Assembly (NCBI GenBank): GCA_947685225.1
Contig: CANTUV010000004.1
Coordinates: 19,437,001 to 19,501,000, forward strand
Direction of reading: 5' to 3'
Length of the DNA stretch: 64,000 nucleotides
From: Garcia nutans
Lineage: Eukaryota; Streptophyta; Magnoliopsida; Malpighiales; Euphorbiaceae
How positions within the stretch are numbered: position 1 is the stretch's first letter; each line of letters opens with the position of its first letter. Shown here piece by piece: positions 9,691 to 21,650 of this stretch. Under the pieces are notes generated by a model, which saw nothing but the letters and a program-made list of their open reading frames with translations, was not told where the DNA came from and did not search any database. A program made the position numbers and the translations under genes.

Positions 9691-10606
9691 AATGACAATG
9701 ATAAATGAGATAATTAAACCAAAACATTAACTCTGAAAGTTGAATGGCATATTAGAGTCTTTGGGCCCACGCTTGTCTTTGTTTAAATGTGATTTATGAA
9801 ATGTGAAATGGATGTATAATGAAATTCATGCTTGCCTTTGTTGGAAATGTGATTCATGAATGGGGAATTGTGAATAATGAAGTAATTGAATAAAATAAGG
9901 ACATGTAATGTTATGAAATATGGCTTGAGAAGCTAAGTTGAAAGATGAGATTCTGAAAATATGGTATGACATGTAATATGTATATTGATGTAGACATTGT
10001 GAGTATTAGTTATGGAATTGTGGTTGGTGTTAATGATATGTATATATGTATATAATATGTGAGATTAGTAGAGATATATGAAAGGTGTAAATGAAAAGGG
10101 AAAACATGATAAGAAACTAATGATACATGAAGTTTATATATATAAATGTTTGAATTTCTATAATGTATGTTTATATTATTTATCTGTATTACTAAGCTCT
10201 CGGGCTTAGCGCGGTTGTGTAATCGCATAGGTAAGTAGGTGGTAGATTTTAAGTCAATCGTTATGCCACGAGAAGAGTAAGATTATGTCGAGACCAACTA
10301 GAAGGTGATGCATACATGTATAATTTAATTATGTTGTATTTCTGACAAGAATGTATTCATATGTATAAATGAAGTTTTGGTAAAGTTAAGATCATTATAC
10401 ATATGTAAGATCATTAAAAGTATAATGATTTTGTAAATGTTCTTTAAATTAATGTAATATTGTTTGAACTCAGCTAAAGGTTTTTAAATTGTAACTAAAA
10501 GTGACATTCTTATACTTTATATATGTACTGTATGTATAACCGGTATATGTATAGTATTTATATAGAGTATGGGGGTGTTACAACTTAATTCGAGCACAAC
10601 AAGTTT

Positions 10607-10624
10607 TTGGCGCCGCTGCTGGGA
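10607..10624 (+). other. Athila-type primer binding site
   Basis: TGGCGCCGCTGCTGGGAA is close to the TGGCGCCGTTGCCGGGGA site used by Athila elements (tRNA-Asp complement). It lies a few bases after the LTR end GAGCACAACA. Confidence 0.85.
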
Positions 10625-10840
10625 AAGGCTGTTTAAGTAGTGATAGTTTGATTTTTTTTTTATTTAATTGTTTGTTTGTTTTCTTTGAATTGTTTGTTTG
10701 TTTTGTTTGATTTTCTTTCAATTTAATTATTAGTTTGTTTTCTTTAAGTTGCTAAGTGCCTTTTGTAAAGATGTAGTTTTCAAGGCACGAGAGTTTATGA
10801 TAGGAATGATGAGTCTGAAATGGCATGGCAATTAGCATAA

Positions 10841-11770
10841 TTGACGAATCGACTTAAGGTGCTAAATGCAAGAGGAAGAGCACCTATGCCACTCCAAGAG
10901 ATATGTGCAGCATGTGGCAATGTAGGGCATAGTGCAAATACATGCTCATTCGGTTTCGCACGATACCAAGAATGGCAAGAGGAAGAAGATGACTTTGATA
11001 GTTTCCAGCAAATTGGTATGACCAATATTCTAATCCTTACAATGCAAGCTGGGGAAGCCAACTAAATTTTTCTTGGGAAAATCAGCAACACAGTCTACCT
11101 CAAAATTATTTTCAACATTACCAAAGAAGTTCTTACTCTCAAGAACAATATTCAAATCAAGATCACCTTAAGAAACCCTCATTGGAGGATAATTTGAATA
11201 TCTTCATTCAAACTAGCGCACAAAATCAAGATCGACTTAAGGAACCCACTTTGGAAGATAGTTCGAATGCCTTCATTCAAATTAGTGCACAAAATTAGAA
11301 TCAATGCAAGAAATCCACAGTGGAAGATAATTTGAATGCTTACCTTCAAATTAGCACACAAAATCAGGAAAGGAGCAATGAGAGGTTTGATTCTTTGGAG
11401 GAATCATTGAAGAGGGTGGAAATTCAAGTTGGGCAACTGGCACATCAACTCCAAGTACACCAAAAGGAGGAATTTCCTAGCTAATTGGAGCAAGTCAAGG
11501 TAATCACAAATTTGAGGAGTTAACAGGTAATATATAACAAATTTTGTGATTCCTTTGATGCAGTTTCTAATCAAGAAGAAAACGGCGAGGAGATACAACC
11601 AAACATAGAGGAGTTAGTTCAATCAGTGGAGGAGGAGAATTTGGAAGCATCAACATCGAAAAAATTGCATGAACCTCCAAATCCTTATATGCCCCCAATT
11701 CCATTTTCATGTAGCTTGAAGGATGAGGAGCAAGGTAAGCAACTCTCTGACATCTATAATATGCACTCCT
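10841..11770 (+). pseudogene. gag: Decayed Athila gag, C-terminal part with zinc knuckle
   Basis: A reading frame with several stops and frameshifts encodes a zinc knuckle CAACGNVGHSANTC (CX2CX4HX4C, positions 10907-10948). An Asn/Gln/Ser-rich stretch, three 23-residue repeats (11155-11370) and the conserved segment RVEIQVGQLAHQL (about 11415-11455) follow, as in Athila gag. The N-terminal capsid part is missing. The 11 codons after the knuckle are Glu/Asp-rich. Function is lost. Confidence 0.75.
11155..11370 (+). repeat. Three 69-bp tandem repeats in the Athila gag remnant
   Basis: Three imperfect units of 23 codons read as LKKPSLEDNLN-, LKEPTLEDSSN- and CKKSTVEDNLN-like segments, each ending in SAQ or STQ. 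They are coding repeats in a dead frame. Confidence 0.65.
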
Positions 11771-11796
11771 AAGGAGAAAGTAGAAATAAGCTTGAG

Positions 11797-12066
11797 ATGG
11801 GTATGCTCTTAGAAGAAGAACATGAAATGCCCAATTTAGAACTTGAGGAGTGTAAGCTAATTTTAGATGCTGAGGTTGTTGAGAGGGGACTTGACATTGT
11901 TAAAGTGGATAAAGAAGTGATTCAACCAAACTTGGTTGAACTTAAAGAGTCCCCAAAAATCATTTCTTCTACTCTTGGTGGTAAGGAAGAGCAGAAATCT
12001 GATATGCCCATGTTGCACAAAGACAGATTATTACCACGTTCCTATTGCACTGTAGGATTACCCTAA
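11797..12066 (+). pseudogene. Acidic ORF remnant in the Athila internal region
   Basis: An 89-codon open frame, rich in Glu, Leu and Val, is not recognisable as a known domain. It lies where protease and RT should begin in an autonomous element. It may be the remainder of the gag-protease linker. Whether it is translated is unknown. Confidence 0.35.
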
Positions 12067-13549
12067 GATGACCTTCACATGTTTTTCAATTATGCTATTT
12101 AGGCATAGCAATACATCGGGTGTCTTTCGGAGTTGTGTGCCTTCCATCTTATCACACATGGGCTATAATTTCATTATGGGTGGAAGGAGCCCTACACATC
12201 ATATATGGGAACGATGAAAATCAGGTTTCATCTAAACTCTCTCTTAGTTTATGCATGCTCACATTGAGGACAATGTGAATCTTTAAGTATGGGATGCATT
12301 TTGTGTTTTTACTTTTAAGTTATTTTTTGTTTAAGTTTAGTTAATGTTTTTAATGTTTTTCTTTGAATAAATGAATTTTGGAAAGTTCAATTGTTATAAA
12401 TTGTTGATTGATGACCTTTGAATTTTTGAAGCATGAATTTGAGAATTGAGTAGAATTGGTGCTTATTGTCAATTTTGTTGGATTTTCCTTGCATTGCCTT
12501 TAACCTAGTGAGAAATTGAGCCATCAACCTATTATTCTTTTTGTGTGTAAATATCTTTGATTGATGAGTTGCTAGAACTTGCTTTGAAATGCATTTTGAG
12601 ACTATATAAGAATTTCAATTAGGCATCAAGATGATTAAGGCAATTAGGTGAACCCACTTTGGCTTAAATAGACCAACCTTATATCCAACCTTAGTTAGCC
12701 AATTTTGAGCTTATTTTATTTTTTCTTTTCTTTCTTTTTCACAACACCATTAGCTAGAACCTTGTTGTTTTAACTCTTACCCTTTAATTAGGTCAAGAGC
12801 ATTTTAAGAGCGTTTATGACCGAGTGTTGTGTTGAATTAAGTGTGGGGTTAAATTTAGTAGGTTTAAGATTGCAAACTATTATCTTCTTTAGTTGCAAAA
12901 CCCTATAGTTGTAAAACTCTAAAAAAAATAAAAAATAAAAAAAGAGAAAAATAAAAAATATAATAATAAGAATAATTGTTGTTATTGTTGGAAGGGTTGG
13001 AATAAGTTGGGAATAATCTTTGCAAGATGTAATAAGTGAGTTCCCTTGACAAACTCTTTAATGTCAAGGGGTAGGTGAGAGGAAGGTGTTTGGGGATTGT
13101 TAGTTATACATATGATTGGTTACTTCATTCTTGAAGTGCTCTTGAACTTAATGATTAAGCTCACATTTCCTAAATATCATGCCTTTACCTTAGCCCCATT
13201 ACAACCCAATAAAAGACCTTTTGATTGATGCTTGATTGTAATTTTGTGGTAGAGATTTGATTGATAAGCAAGCCTATGGTAATAATCTTTCATTGATTGT
13301 TATGAGTGTAAACACCACCATGATCAAACACTTGTAAGAGTTGGCGAGGGAGCGACAACATAGGTTATGCATGGAAAACCACTCAATAGCATGGGTGTCG
13401 ATTTTGTTTGATTCGATATTGATTGCGGATTTAGGGATAGGGAAGTCTTGATGCATCTTTATAACTCTTGAACTTAACAAAATTTATCTTGTTAGTGTTT
13501 TGATTTTAACCTTGCTTGGGGACAAGTAAGGAATTAAGTGTGGGGTAGT
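12067..13549 (+). other. Noncoding 3' region of the Athila-type element
   Basis: No reading frame is convincing. It holds the conserved ACATTGAGGACAATGTG (12253-12270 area) and two AAGTGTGGGGT-type purine tracts (12840 and 13536). The second directly precedes the 3' LTR and serves as the polypurine tract. Confidence 0.65.
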
Positions 13550-14171
13550 TGTTTAGATAATTTTTATACTTGTTTTTAGTGTGATATTATGTGTTTTTAG
13601 TTAATGTTTTGATTGATTTCTGTTGAAAGTTTGTTTGAAGTGTTTGTTTTAGGTTTAAGTGCAAAAACTCCTTTGGAAGATCAAAATAATGAAGAAAGAG
13701 CATGAATCAAGCAAGACATGGCCAAGCCAAATCAAGCTTGGGCATGTCACCTCAAAGAAAATGAAGGCAGAGCTTGACTCGGCCAGGAGACACGGCCAAG
13801 CCACTGGCCTTGTCTCATCCAAGGAGCAAAACAAAGAAACCAAAGCAAAGAAAGAGCAAAAATGAAGAAGCAGAACTTGACACACTCAAGTGACATGGCC
13901 AAGCCACTGGTCGTGTCACATGACACGGCTAGGAGCTTGGCCGTGTCCCATCCCAAGCTCAAAGCAAGCAAGGACCAATGAAAAGAAACAGAAGAGGACA
14001 CAATCACATGACACGACCAAGCCATGTGACACAGCCAGGAGCTTGGCCGTGTCACCCCTTGAGACTAAATAAAAGAAAGAAAAGAAAGAAAGAAAGAAGG
14101 CAGTGAAGGACACGGCCAGCAAGCTTGGCCGTGTCCCAAAGAAAAATGAGAGACACGGCCAAGCCAAAGCT
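13550..14171 (+). mobile_element. Athila 3' LTR, first (U3) part
   Basis: It begins TGTTTAGATAA directly after the purine tract. It matches the inverse of the first part of the solo LTR at 16889-18613. From 13715 it carries the ACACGGCC/GGCCGTGT hairpin array. The LTR is interrupted at about 14171 by Tat-X and resumes at 48421. Confidence 0.75.
13715..14170. repeat. ACACGGCC..GGCCGTGT hairpin array in Athila U3
   Basis: About six inverted-repeat units have the near-constant arms GACACGGCC and GGCCGTGTC around 8-10 nt loops such as AAGCCACT or AGGAGCTT. The same array occurs in the solo LTR (17900-18345) and in the intron fragment at 31126-31565. Confidence 0.85.
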
Positions 14172-15977
14172 AAAAATTAATACAATTAGGTTTTGGTTTC
14201 CTTTTCTTATTAAATATGGTATGCCGTGAGTAACTAGGAAAAACCAATAAAAAAACCTCTATAAATAACAACACAAAAGGGAGGAAAAGTAATTAGAAAT
14301 TGGAGGACGAAATTGGAGATTTTGAAACCGAATCTGTGAAGGAAAGTAGTGGAACCAAGCTGATTTTTGGGGAGCCGAAAATCAATTAAGCAATTCATCA
14401 AAGGTATTAAGTTCCTTTGATTTGGTTTATCCAAGAAACAATTTTGGTGCAACCCCACGAAGAAGGTTTGAATTCTAAATTCTTTTGTTTTTTTTGTTTA
14501 TAGTAGCTTATTTCATCAAAGAAAAAAAAATCCCAGAACCTTTAATTTAGTTTTTCTAAAGTTAAAAACACTATTTCATTGCTTTGTTTTCCAAAAAAAC
14601 TTACAATTGCTACTTTTGTTTCATCAAAAGCTTAAAACCCTAATTTAACATGTTTCTTTTCAAAACCTTAAATTAAAATTCTATTTCTTTTAAAAAGCCT
14701 TAAAAAACATCTTTTTTATTTATAAAAACTTTAATTAGTTTGGTTTACTTTCATAAAACCTCATAAAAGTATCAAATTTATTTTCAAATTCCAAAAGCTT
14801 CATGCATAACCGAGACCCTAATTTTAAAATACTAAACCCAAATTCAACTTCCAAACCTAAAATAGTAAACTTTAACCCCTTTAAAACCTTAAACCCTAAC
14901 TTTTTCTAAACTTTAATCCTTTAAAACTTTAAAAACCATAAAACCACAAATATTTTAATTTTACACAGTAAGCTTGAAATCATCATTTAAAACCACAAAT
15001 CAAAAGTATTTTAAAGTGTCCAAAACCCTAGTTTCATCATTTCACCATTCAAACCTTAATTTGTTTAATCAAAGTGTCTTATCAACCTTTTAAAACATAA
15101 AATCCTTAATATATTTTAATTCTTTAAAAAGTCATAGTAGCTTAAATTCAAAAATCCAAAACCCTAAACATATGAAATAAAGGATCCTAAATGGAAAACA
15201 ATAGCTATAATTTGGATTTTTATTTACCTAATTTAATTCCATATTTGAGTATGTTTTGATTTATTTTATATGCTTTAATTTATTTAAGTTCAATGCTTGG
15301 TTTATTTTATTTATCACGGATGGATGTTTACTTTCTATTGATATTTAATACCTTTGATGAATAATTTATTTATGATGAATGAGTATTTACAGTTATCAAT
15401 TAATTTGATTTCCAAATGTTGTAAGAGGTATGTTTCCACTTGGTAGGTACCTCATTAGTTAAATATCATGTAATTTAATTTGCTTTTCTATTTTAGAACC
15501 TATGTAAAGGACGTGTTTTTACCTTTCGGTGGGTGTCCTATTTAGTCATGTGATGTAAGGACATGTTTTCATCTTCGGATGGGTGTCCATTTATTTGTTT
15601 TTCTTGGACCTTGCTTTGATTTTAATATATTGATGCTTTCTTTTAATTATTGTGTGTAATATGGATAATGTTGTTATATTTAAGAATTTTATAGTATTAA
15701 GACTTGTAAAGGAGGCCGATTCCAATGAACTGGGCGTTGTGGGGGTGCTGGGCCATTTCTCACCTTCCCCACACGTACCCAACTTTCCGAACCCATTAAG
15801 GGGTTGGGGATTCCTCAGGAATCGAGTCATCCACCCCTTTTTTTTTCCCGGCCCGTCTGGGTGGCGACTCCATTTTCTCCGAACTTAGGTTCGTGTTCTC
15901 TAAGGCCTCGAGCCTAAATAGTGTCGAAGTCGCAAGAACCATTCCACTGGGAGTGAGGGCGAAAATCCTCGCTCACA
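14172..15977 (+). mobile_element. Tat-X 5' LTR, truncated at its 5' end
   Basis: It is alignable by eye with the 3' LTR parts at 42785-43109 and 46943-48420 and, inverted, with Tat-C (54898 to about 56715). It ends CTCACA one base before the PBS. The first ~470 bp present in the other two LTRs are absent. A TATA box lies at 14260. No gene is present. Confidence 0.85.
14260..14267 (+). promoter_or_regulatory. TATA box of the Tat-X 5' LTR
   Basis: TATAAATA is embedded in CCTCTATAAATAACAACAC, which is repeated at 42870 in the 3' LTR. Confidence 0.65.
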
Positions 15978-15978
15978 G

Positions 15979-15996
15979 TGGCGACTCCACTGGGGA
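15979..15996 (+). other. Tat-X primer binding site
   Basis: TGGCGACTCCACTGGGGA stands one base after the LTR end CTCACA and is identical to the Tat-L PBS. Confidence 0.85.
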
Positions 15997-16888
15997 TAAG
16001 AGAAGTTGATTCCATTGGTCTTTATATTATTCTATTATTTCTTATAATGATATTATCCATTGCATCATATTAAATTGCATCGTGTGTGTGAGTTAGGACG
16101 CCCATGTTACGTGTGTTATATTATGTAAGGGATACCATACTTTCACTCAAGGTATAGAGATCGAGCATGGCATAACCACTCATAGCCTCGTACCATTTGG
16201 TATATACTTGCTATGAGAACTTAAGCCTTTTTACCTAAAGACTAAAGCTCATGTAATTGGCCTAGTTACTTTCCTTAGGTTTTACCCCAAATGCATGTTG
16301 TTTGATTAATTTATCTTGGCTTAAATCATGGCTTATTTGGTTTGTTCCTTTTCTAATATGACCTAAGTATATTGTAAGCTCAAAGTAAATTTTTCTTTAA
16401 AGTCCAAAAGACCAAAGCTATTTTAAAAAACTCTTCAAGATGGTCTTTGGACATAAAATTTTTCTAGAAATAAATCAAAAATTCTTTGGCCCATGGCCCA
16501 AATACTAAGCCCAAAATCCATTTTTCTAAAATATTTTACAATGGGCTTAAAAACAAAACTATTTTCACTCAACCTTCTCTTACAAAGAGCTTGCAAAAAA
16601 TATTTAGGTCAATTATGAAATACTAAAAATCAATTATGGGCCTAGTTTACACTAAGAATAAATTAACCATGGGCTTGTTTTTAGCATGAACCATTAGTTA
16701 CTCTTTTCAAGTGAGAAATCTATTTATAATAAACCTCTTAATTTCGTTTTAATCCAACATAGCATAAAAGCTACTTTAGTTGGTTGAATGGATTAAAACC
16801 TAATTAATGGAAATTATCATGGATTTATTTCCATTTTCGAAAATATAACTATTGGTTAAAACGTCCAAGGGAATCATTCGAAAGCAAG
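15997..16888 (+). other. Tat-X leader, first part
   Basis: Noncoding sequence between the PBS and the Athila solo LTR insertion. The leader resumes at 18619-18883. I see no gene. Confidence 0.6.
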
Positions 16889-18613
16889 TGTTACGCTCGA
16901 ATTAACTCTACCACAAAGCGTCACTCGCAAGTATACGAGGTAGCTGTAGCAAAGGTGATCGCCCCAAGGTCGTCTCACAAGGAAGCTAAAGTGGCTAATT
17001 GATTATCAGATTATGAATAACAAGTAATGAAGAAAATTTAAACTGTTAACTAATTAAGAAGATTGATTGAAGTTTAAAACGAATAAAAGTAAATTAAGCT
17101 GATGTTTTGATTCACTTGATAGAAAAGGTCTAGGGTTTGCACTTCTCTTCTACTTATATGTATGAACGGTTATTCCTCTTAACTAATTTAATTTCAAAGA
17201 TTAAATCTCAAACAACTCAATTAATCGAGTCAAGGAAATAAGCTCTCGCATTCAAACCTCTTTCAACTAATCTTGTTATAATTGAAATAATCTTTTTAAT
17301 AGGTTATATCTCTAATTCACCTAAGTCCCGAATTGAATTGTTCCAGCATTAGACTTCATCTCTCAATCCATCATCTAATACCTAAAACACATAATTGGTG
17401 GCCAATCAATTATATATTAACAATATTCCATTCAATCAAGGCTAAAGAAATTATTAGCTAAGAGAATAACCAATTCATACAATCATAGCAGATCCATACA
17501 AACCCTAGACTAGATCAAATTAGTTCATAATGCTATCAAACATACTCATCTCATTAATATTCAAAGAAATCAATTCAGACATGATAATATCCATAAATAC
17601 AATTCCAATGAAAATAAAGCGATAAAGTTCAAGAACAAAACCAAATTACAAACTCCTTGAAGCTTCTGAAGAATCTCTTGTTCAAATCTTGCAAGAAGGA
17701 TGTATCAATGGCTAGAACAATCTAATCTAAGCTAGATAAAACAAAGTATAATCAAAATCAAAGAAAACAAATGTGAAACCCTAAGTTCTTCTCTTTGACG
17801 GCTCAATCTCAGCTCAAAATCACAACAACCTAAACCCTAGCTTCTTTTTCTCTTTTATACGAATTCTCCGCTTTAAAAATCCGCTACATCTTTGGTTCAT
17901 GAGAGACACGGCCAAGTTGGATGAGACTTGGCTGTGTTGGTGGTCTTTGGAGGGACACGGCCACTGACTTGGCTGTGTCCCTTGCTTGTGTTCACTTCTG
18001 CTTGCTTTCCTTCTTTTCTTCTTTGGTTGAGTGACACGGCCAAGTCTTGAAGAAGACACGGCCGTGTTGGACCTTTTTGGAGGGACACGGCCAGTGACTT
18101 GGCCGTGTTCCTTGCCTGTGTTTGCTTCTGTGTGAGTTACTTCTCCTTTGGTTTGGATTTAAGTGAGACACGGCCAAGTCAACCAATCCTAGCCGTGTTT
18201 GAGCTTCTTTGGAGGGACACGACCACTGACTTGGCCGTGTCCCTTGAGTGTGTCCCTCTCTGTGTCTTGAACTTCCTTTTTAACTTGGTATAGGACACGG
18301 CCAGTGACTTGGCCGTGTCCTTTGCCTATGTCAGCTACTATCCCTTTTTTCCTTCAATTTGCTTCCTTGGCTTTTTAACCTAAAACAAAACTTCAAACAA
18401 ACTTTAAACAAGAAGTAAATAAACAATAACCAACAAAATATAAACACCATACTAAAAACTAGATAAAAAATGACATAAACACTGAAATAAACTAAAACTA
18501 CCGAAATTAATGAAAACACTAAACAAACCGATTAAAACTAACAAAATACCTAAATAAAACAATAATTATTATAATAAACAAGACACAAATCTATAACAAA
18601 AACTAATAAAACA
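16889..18613 (-). mobile_element. Athila solo LTR in the Tat-X leader
   Basis: A single LTR of 1725 bp is bounded by the 5-bp duplication GCAAG (16884-16888 and 18614-18618). On the minus strand it starts TGTTTTATTAG and ends GAGCGTAACA, the same end as the Athila LTRs at 10583 and 49281. A TATA box (TATAAAA) lies at 17853-17859 on the minus strand, downstream of the hairpin array. This is the product of LTR-LTR recombination. Confidence 0.92.
17900..18345. repeat. ACACGGCC..GGCCGTGT hairpin array in the solo LTR
   Basis: About seven units have GACACGGCC and GGCCGTGTC arms and loops such as AGTGACTT, AAGTCTTG and ACTGACTT. It matches the array at 13715-14170. Confidence 0.85.
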
Positions 18614-18883
18614 GCAAGATGCCCCATGTTGGTATTTTGTTAACCACCTACCTAGGAAAAGAGACTCGCCATTCGTGTGTGGATGTTATAAGGTTGGAAG
18701 GAACGTCCTAATTATATTTCTTTGTTGATTGTTTGTGCATACATGCATACATTTGCATCTCATATCATTGATCCTCTATGGCTCACAGCCCTGGATTACA
18801 ATAGTTCAAAAGCCTACAACAATCTGACCTACGCCGGAGATGAAGTATCTAGCAATGACTCAATCACTTGTTCACCAAAAACA

Positions 18884-20100
18884 ATGGAGCCCGAACAAAT
18901 TCAAAGGATGGTGGATGAGGCCCTCAACGCCAAGATGGAAGAAATAAAAGAGGCCCTAGCTGAGACCATGAAGAACCAATTGACTGCAATCTTAGAGAAT
19001 CATGTCGAGGCATCTGCTAGCACTAAGAAGCCAAAGGACAAAGGGAAGACCAAAGTTAGTGAAGTGGTTTTTGATGATGAAAAAGTGATCATTGATGACG
19101 ATGATGATTGGGCTCAATACTACCAATATGTTCAAGAGAAGAAGAAAGAATCAAAGGTTGTTGAGAAAGCAACTATTGAAAAGACCGAGACATCCGATGT
19201 CGAAAGGATGATTGCTGATTTAGAAAAGAAATTTGAGAAGAAGTTGAAAACCAAAGAGATGTCTGAGATTGACAAACTATTCGAACAAGATGAAGAGGTC
19301 CCTTATAAGTTCAAGATGCCTTCCTTTGCTAAGTACAATGGAATCGGAAATCCTCATCTCCATGTAAAGCAGTATATCACTGCCATGCAATCTGCCCGAG
19401 CTACTAAGGCTCAAACCCTAAGGTACTTTATGCTCTCATTGGACCCTGTTGTCCAAAATTGGTTCAATACCTTAGATGATGGAACACAAAAGAGTTGGGA
19501 TCTACTTTACAAAGCCTTCATCCAACAATATGGATATAATGTTGAGTTAGAAGTTACCTTAATGGAAGTGGAGTCCATTAGGTAAAGACCGAATGAGAAT
19601 TTTGTAGATTATGTCAAGAGATGGAGAAACAAACTGCTTTACTCAAGAAGAGGCCCGATGAATCCGATCAAATAAGGATGATTGTGAGAGGGGTGTTGCC
19701 TAGTCTTTGTGAGAGAATGTCTCATACACTCATCCGTGATTTCAAAGAGCTTCTCCAAGCTTGTTTGCAAATTGAAGAATGGGAAAGGGAGAAGAGCATT
19801 TTGCAACAAAAAGGAACGAGAAAGTGAGCTATCAATTTGGTAGCCAAAGCATGCAAAAGGCTGTCGGTGTTAATAATACTAACTAAGGAACGAGGAGACA
19901 ATTTTCATAATTAGGAAAACCAATGTCTTGGGTTCTCAATAAGCTTCAAAGAAAGGGATTGTTACAACCCTTAAATCCTCGTCCTTTGCCTAACCCTCTC
20001 CCACCTAATTTTGACACCAAAGCATTTTGTCAGTTTCACCAAATGCAAGGGCATGACATGGATAGATGTGTGAGGTTGCGACATGAGACATAAAATCTAA
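18884..20100 (+). pseudogene. gag: Tat-X gag
   Basis: The frame starts at ATG 18884 (EPEQIQRMVDEAL helix). A Lys/Glu-rich linker follows, then a capsid-type region from about 19310 with FKMPSFAKYNGIGNPHLHVKQY. A stop at 19583 and a frameshift near 19620 break it. Capsid sequence continues at 19621-19827 (RMIVRGVLPSLCERM). A zinc-knuckle-like CQFHQMQGHDMDRC at about 20035-20075 follows after further breaks. It is homologous to the Tat-L gag but diverged. Confidence 0.85.
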
Positions 20101-20153
20101 TTGATAATTGGAAGCTACCCGAGCCCAACAAGCCAAACATCAAAGATAACGCA

Positions 20154-21650
20154 TTGCCAAAATTCAATAGGGTACCACCACAGGCAACCTTCATGATTGG
20201 AGGAGGTTTGTATGAGGACTTTGTCATGTCTTCTTTTCAAGATGTGGGTGGAGAAGCAACCAAAGGGGAAGAGGTATTTGGTGAAATTAAAGAAGCTATG
20301 ATGGGTGGAGAAGTAATGATTTGTGTTGTCAATAGGTTTTGGGATTCAAGTGATAGTGATGATATTATATCCAAGAAGGAGGAGTGGACTTGGTCCGAGC
20401 CCGAAGAAGATGAGGTGATGAACACTAGATCCGGTAAGCCTTATGCAAGGCCACCTCCTAAGGAGGTAGAAACTAATAAGGGAAAGGAAGTTGAAGTAGA
20501 AGAAGATGATGCTGTGCTCAAGCAATTGAAAAGAACCCAAGCAAGTGTTAGCATTTGGGACTTATTAGCTACTTCTAAGAAGCACCAAGAAACTATGGCT
20601 AAAGCCTTGGCTAGCATGCCAATTTCTACCTCCACAGCATCGGAGGAGTTGATCAACTTCATAAAAATTGGGGAAGTAATGAAATGTGAAGAGGTTCAAG
20701 AAAAGAGCAAAGTTAATATGGGAGCTGTTTCTTTTTCAGATGCGGATTTACCGGAGGAGGGGAGAGACCACATCCACCCACTCTTTATCAAAATAGAAGT
20801 CAAGGGGAAGAGGACTCCATGTGTAATGGTTGATGATGGGTCTGCTATAAATGTTTGTCCACTTAAGATATTACAAAAGTTAGCCATGTTGACAAGAGAT
20901 CTAAACCCGACCGAGGTAACAATTCGTGCTTATGACAACACTAAGAGGCATGCCGAAGGGACTTTCAAAGCGTCTGTCAAGGTTGGTCCAATTGAATCTA
21001 TTATTGAATTTGTTATTTTAGACATACCAGTTACCTTTGCCTTACTCTTGGGACGACCATGGTTTCATCCTCTTGGTGGAGTTCCTTCCACCCTTCATCA
21101 AAAGATCAAGTTCCCCAACGGAGACGAGACAGTGGTAATTGAAGATGAAGATAATGAGATTGTTAATGCTCTAATGGTTGAGAGGCCTCTCAATGGTTTT
21201 CAAGTAATCGCAATTTCTGATGATGAAGTAGTAGACTCCAAAGTCTTGAATATGATGAAGAACATGAACTACCTTCCCGGAGCTGGTCTTGGAAAGGGTA
21301 AGGCCGGTTTGACAAAGTTGCCAGATTTTAGAACTCAAACTTCCAAGAAAGGGTTGGGATATGATGGAGCCAACGATGTCCAACCAAACAAGAGTGAGAG
21401 GATGAGCTTCCCACCACTTGAAGAGATTTTTATCAAAGCTCCAGATATGGGACCGCTCCAAGGAAAGCCCGAGCCAATCATGTTCATGGGTAAGTTAATT
21501 TTAGGTTTTGAAATTTTTTCAGATGTTGCCGAGCTAGTGGAGCAAGTGAAGAAAGAGCTCACCCTGTCAACCAACAAAGAATCCACTCCAAAAGAGAAGA
21601 ATGAAGCTATCCTGAAAGCCAAGAAGACTCAAAGGAGATTGCCACCCTAG
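20154..21650 (+). pseudogene. pro: Tat-X protease region, 498-codon open segment
   Basis: This is an open segment of a broken polyprotein. It contains the retropepsin active site VMVDDGSAINVCP near residue 228 (Tat-L has VLIDNGSALNVCP). The flap/GRPWFH motif is near 300, and a G-patch-like stretch (YLPGAGLGKGKAG, then KGLGYDG) is near 375-400. Its N-terminal part is a linker to gag. The stop at 21650 and a frameshift near 21965 separate it from RT. Confidence 0.85.

Larger units (their letters stand above)
8640..10582 (+). mobile_element. Tekay/Del-like LTR, 3' part, inserted at the end of the Athila 5' LTR
   Basis: The right end GGGGGTGTTACA is at 10582. The last 80 bp match, inverted, the LTR that starts at 63051, and 9640-9760 matches the reverse of 63890-64000. 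It contains a GACACG/CGTGTC hairpin cluster at 8690-8860 and imperfect tandem units built on TTGAAGCYWRGTTGGG at about 9465-9690. The start is lost or undetermined, so a solo LTR truncated by Tat-L is likely. No coding sequence. Confidence 0.7.
10583..14171 (+). mobile_element. Athila-type element without pol; 3' LTR continues at 48421-49281
   Basis: The last bases of a 5' LTR (GAGCACAACA) precede a PBS at 10607. A decayed gag, about 1.5 kb of noncoding sequence and a 3' LTR starting at 13550 follow. There is no RT, RNase H or integrase: from gag to the 3' LTR is only about 2.9 kb, whereas autonomous Athila elements are several times longer. The typical Athila 3' signature, ACATTGAGGACAATGTG then a GTGTGGGG motif, is present. 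This is a non-autonomous derivative. Its 3' LTR was split by Tat-X. Confidence 0.8.

Noticed and set aside
13747..14167. Overlapping minus-strand frames rich in Trp, Pro and Ser over the ACACGGCC array (also 31075-31558 and 17820-18186)
   Set aside because: They are translations of the hairpin repeats. The same repeat gives frames on both strands and no conserved protein.
13715..18345. Regularly spaced short repeats that could suggest a CRISPR array
   Set aside because: The genome is a plant, the repeats are imperfect inverted units inside LTRs, spacers are not uniform and there are no cas genes.
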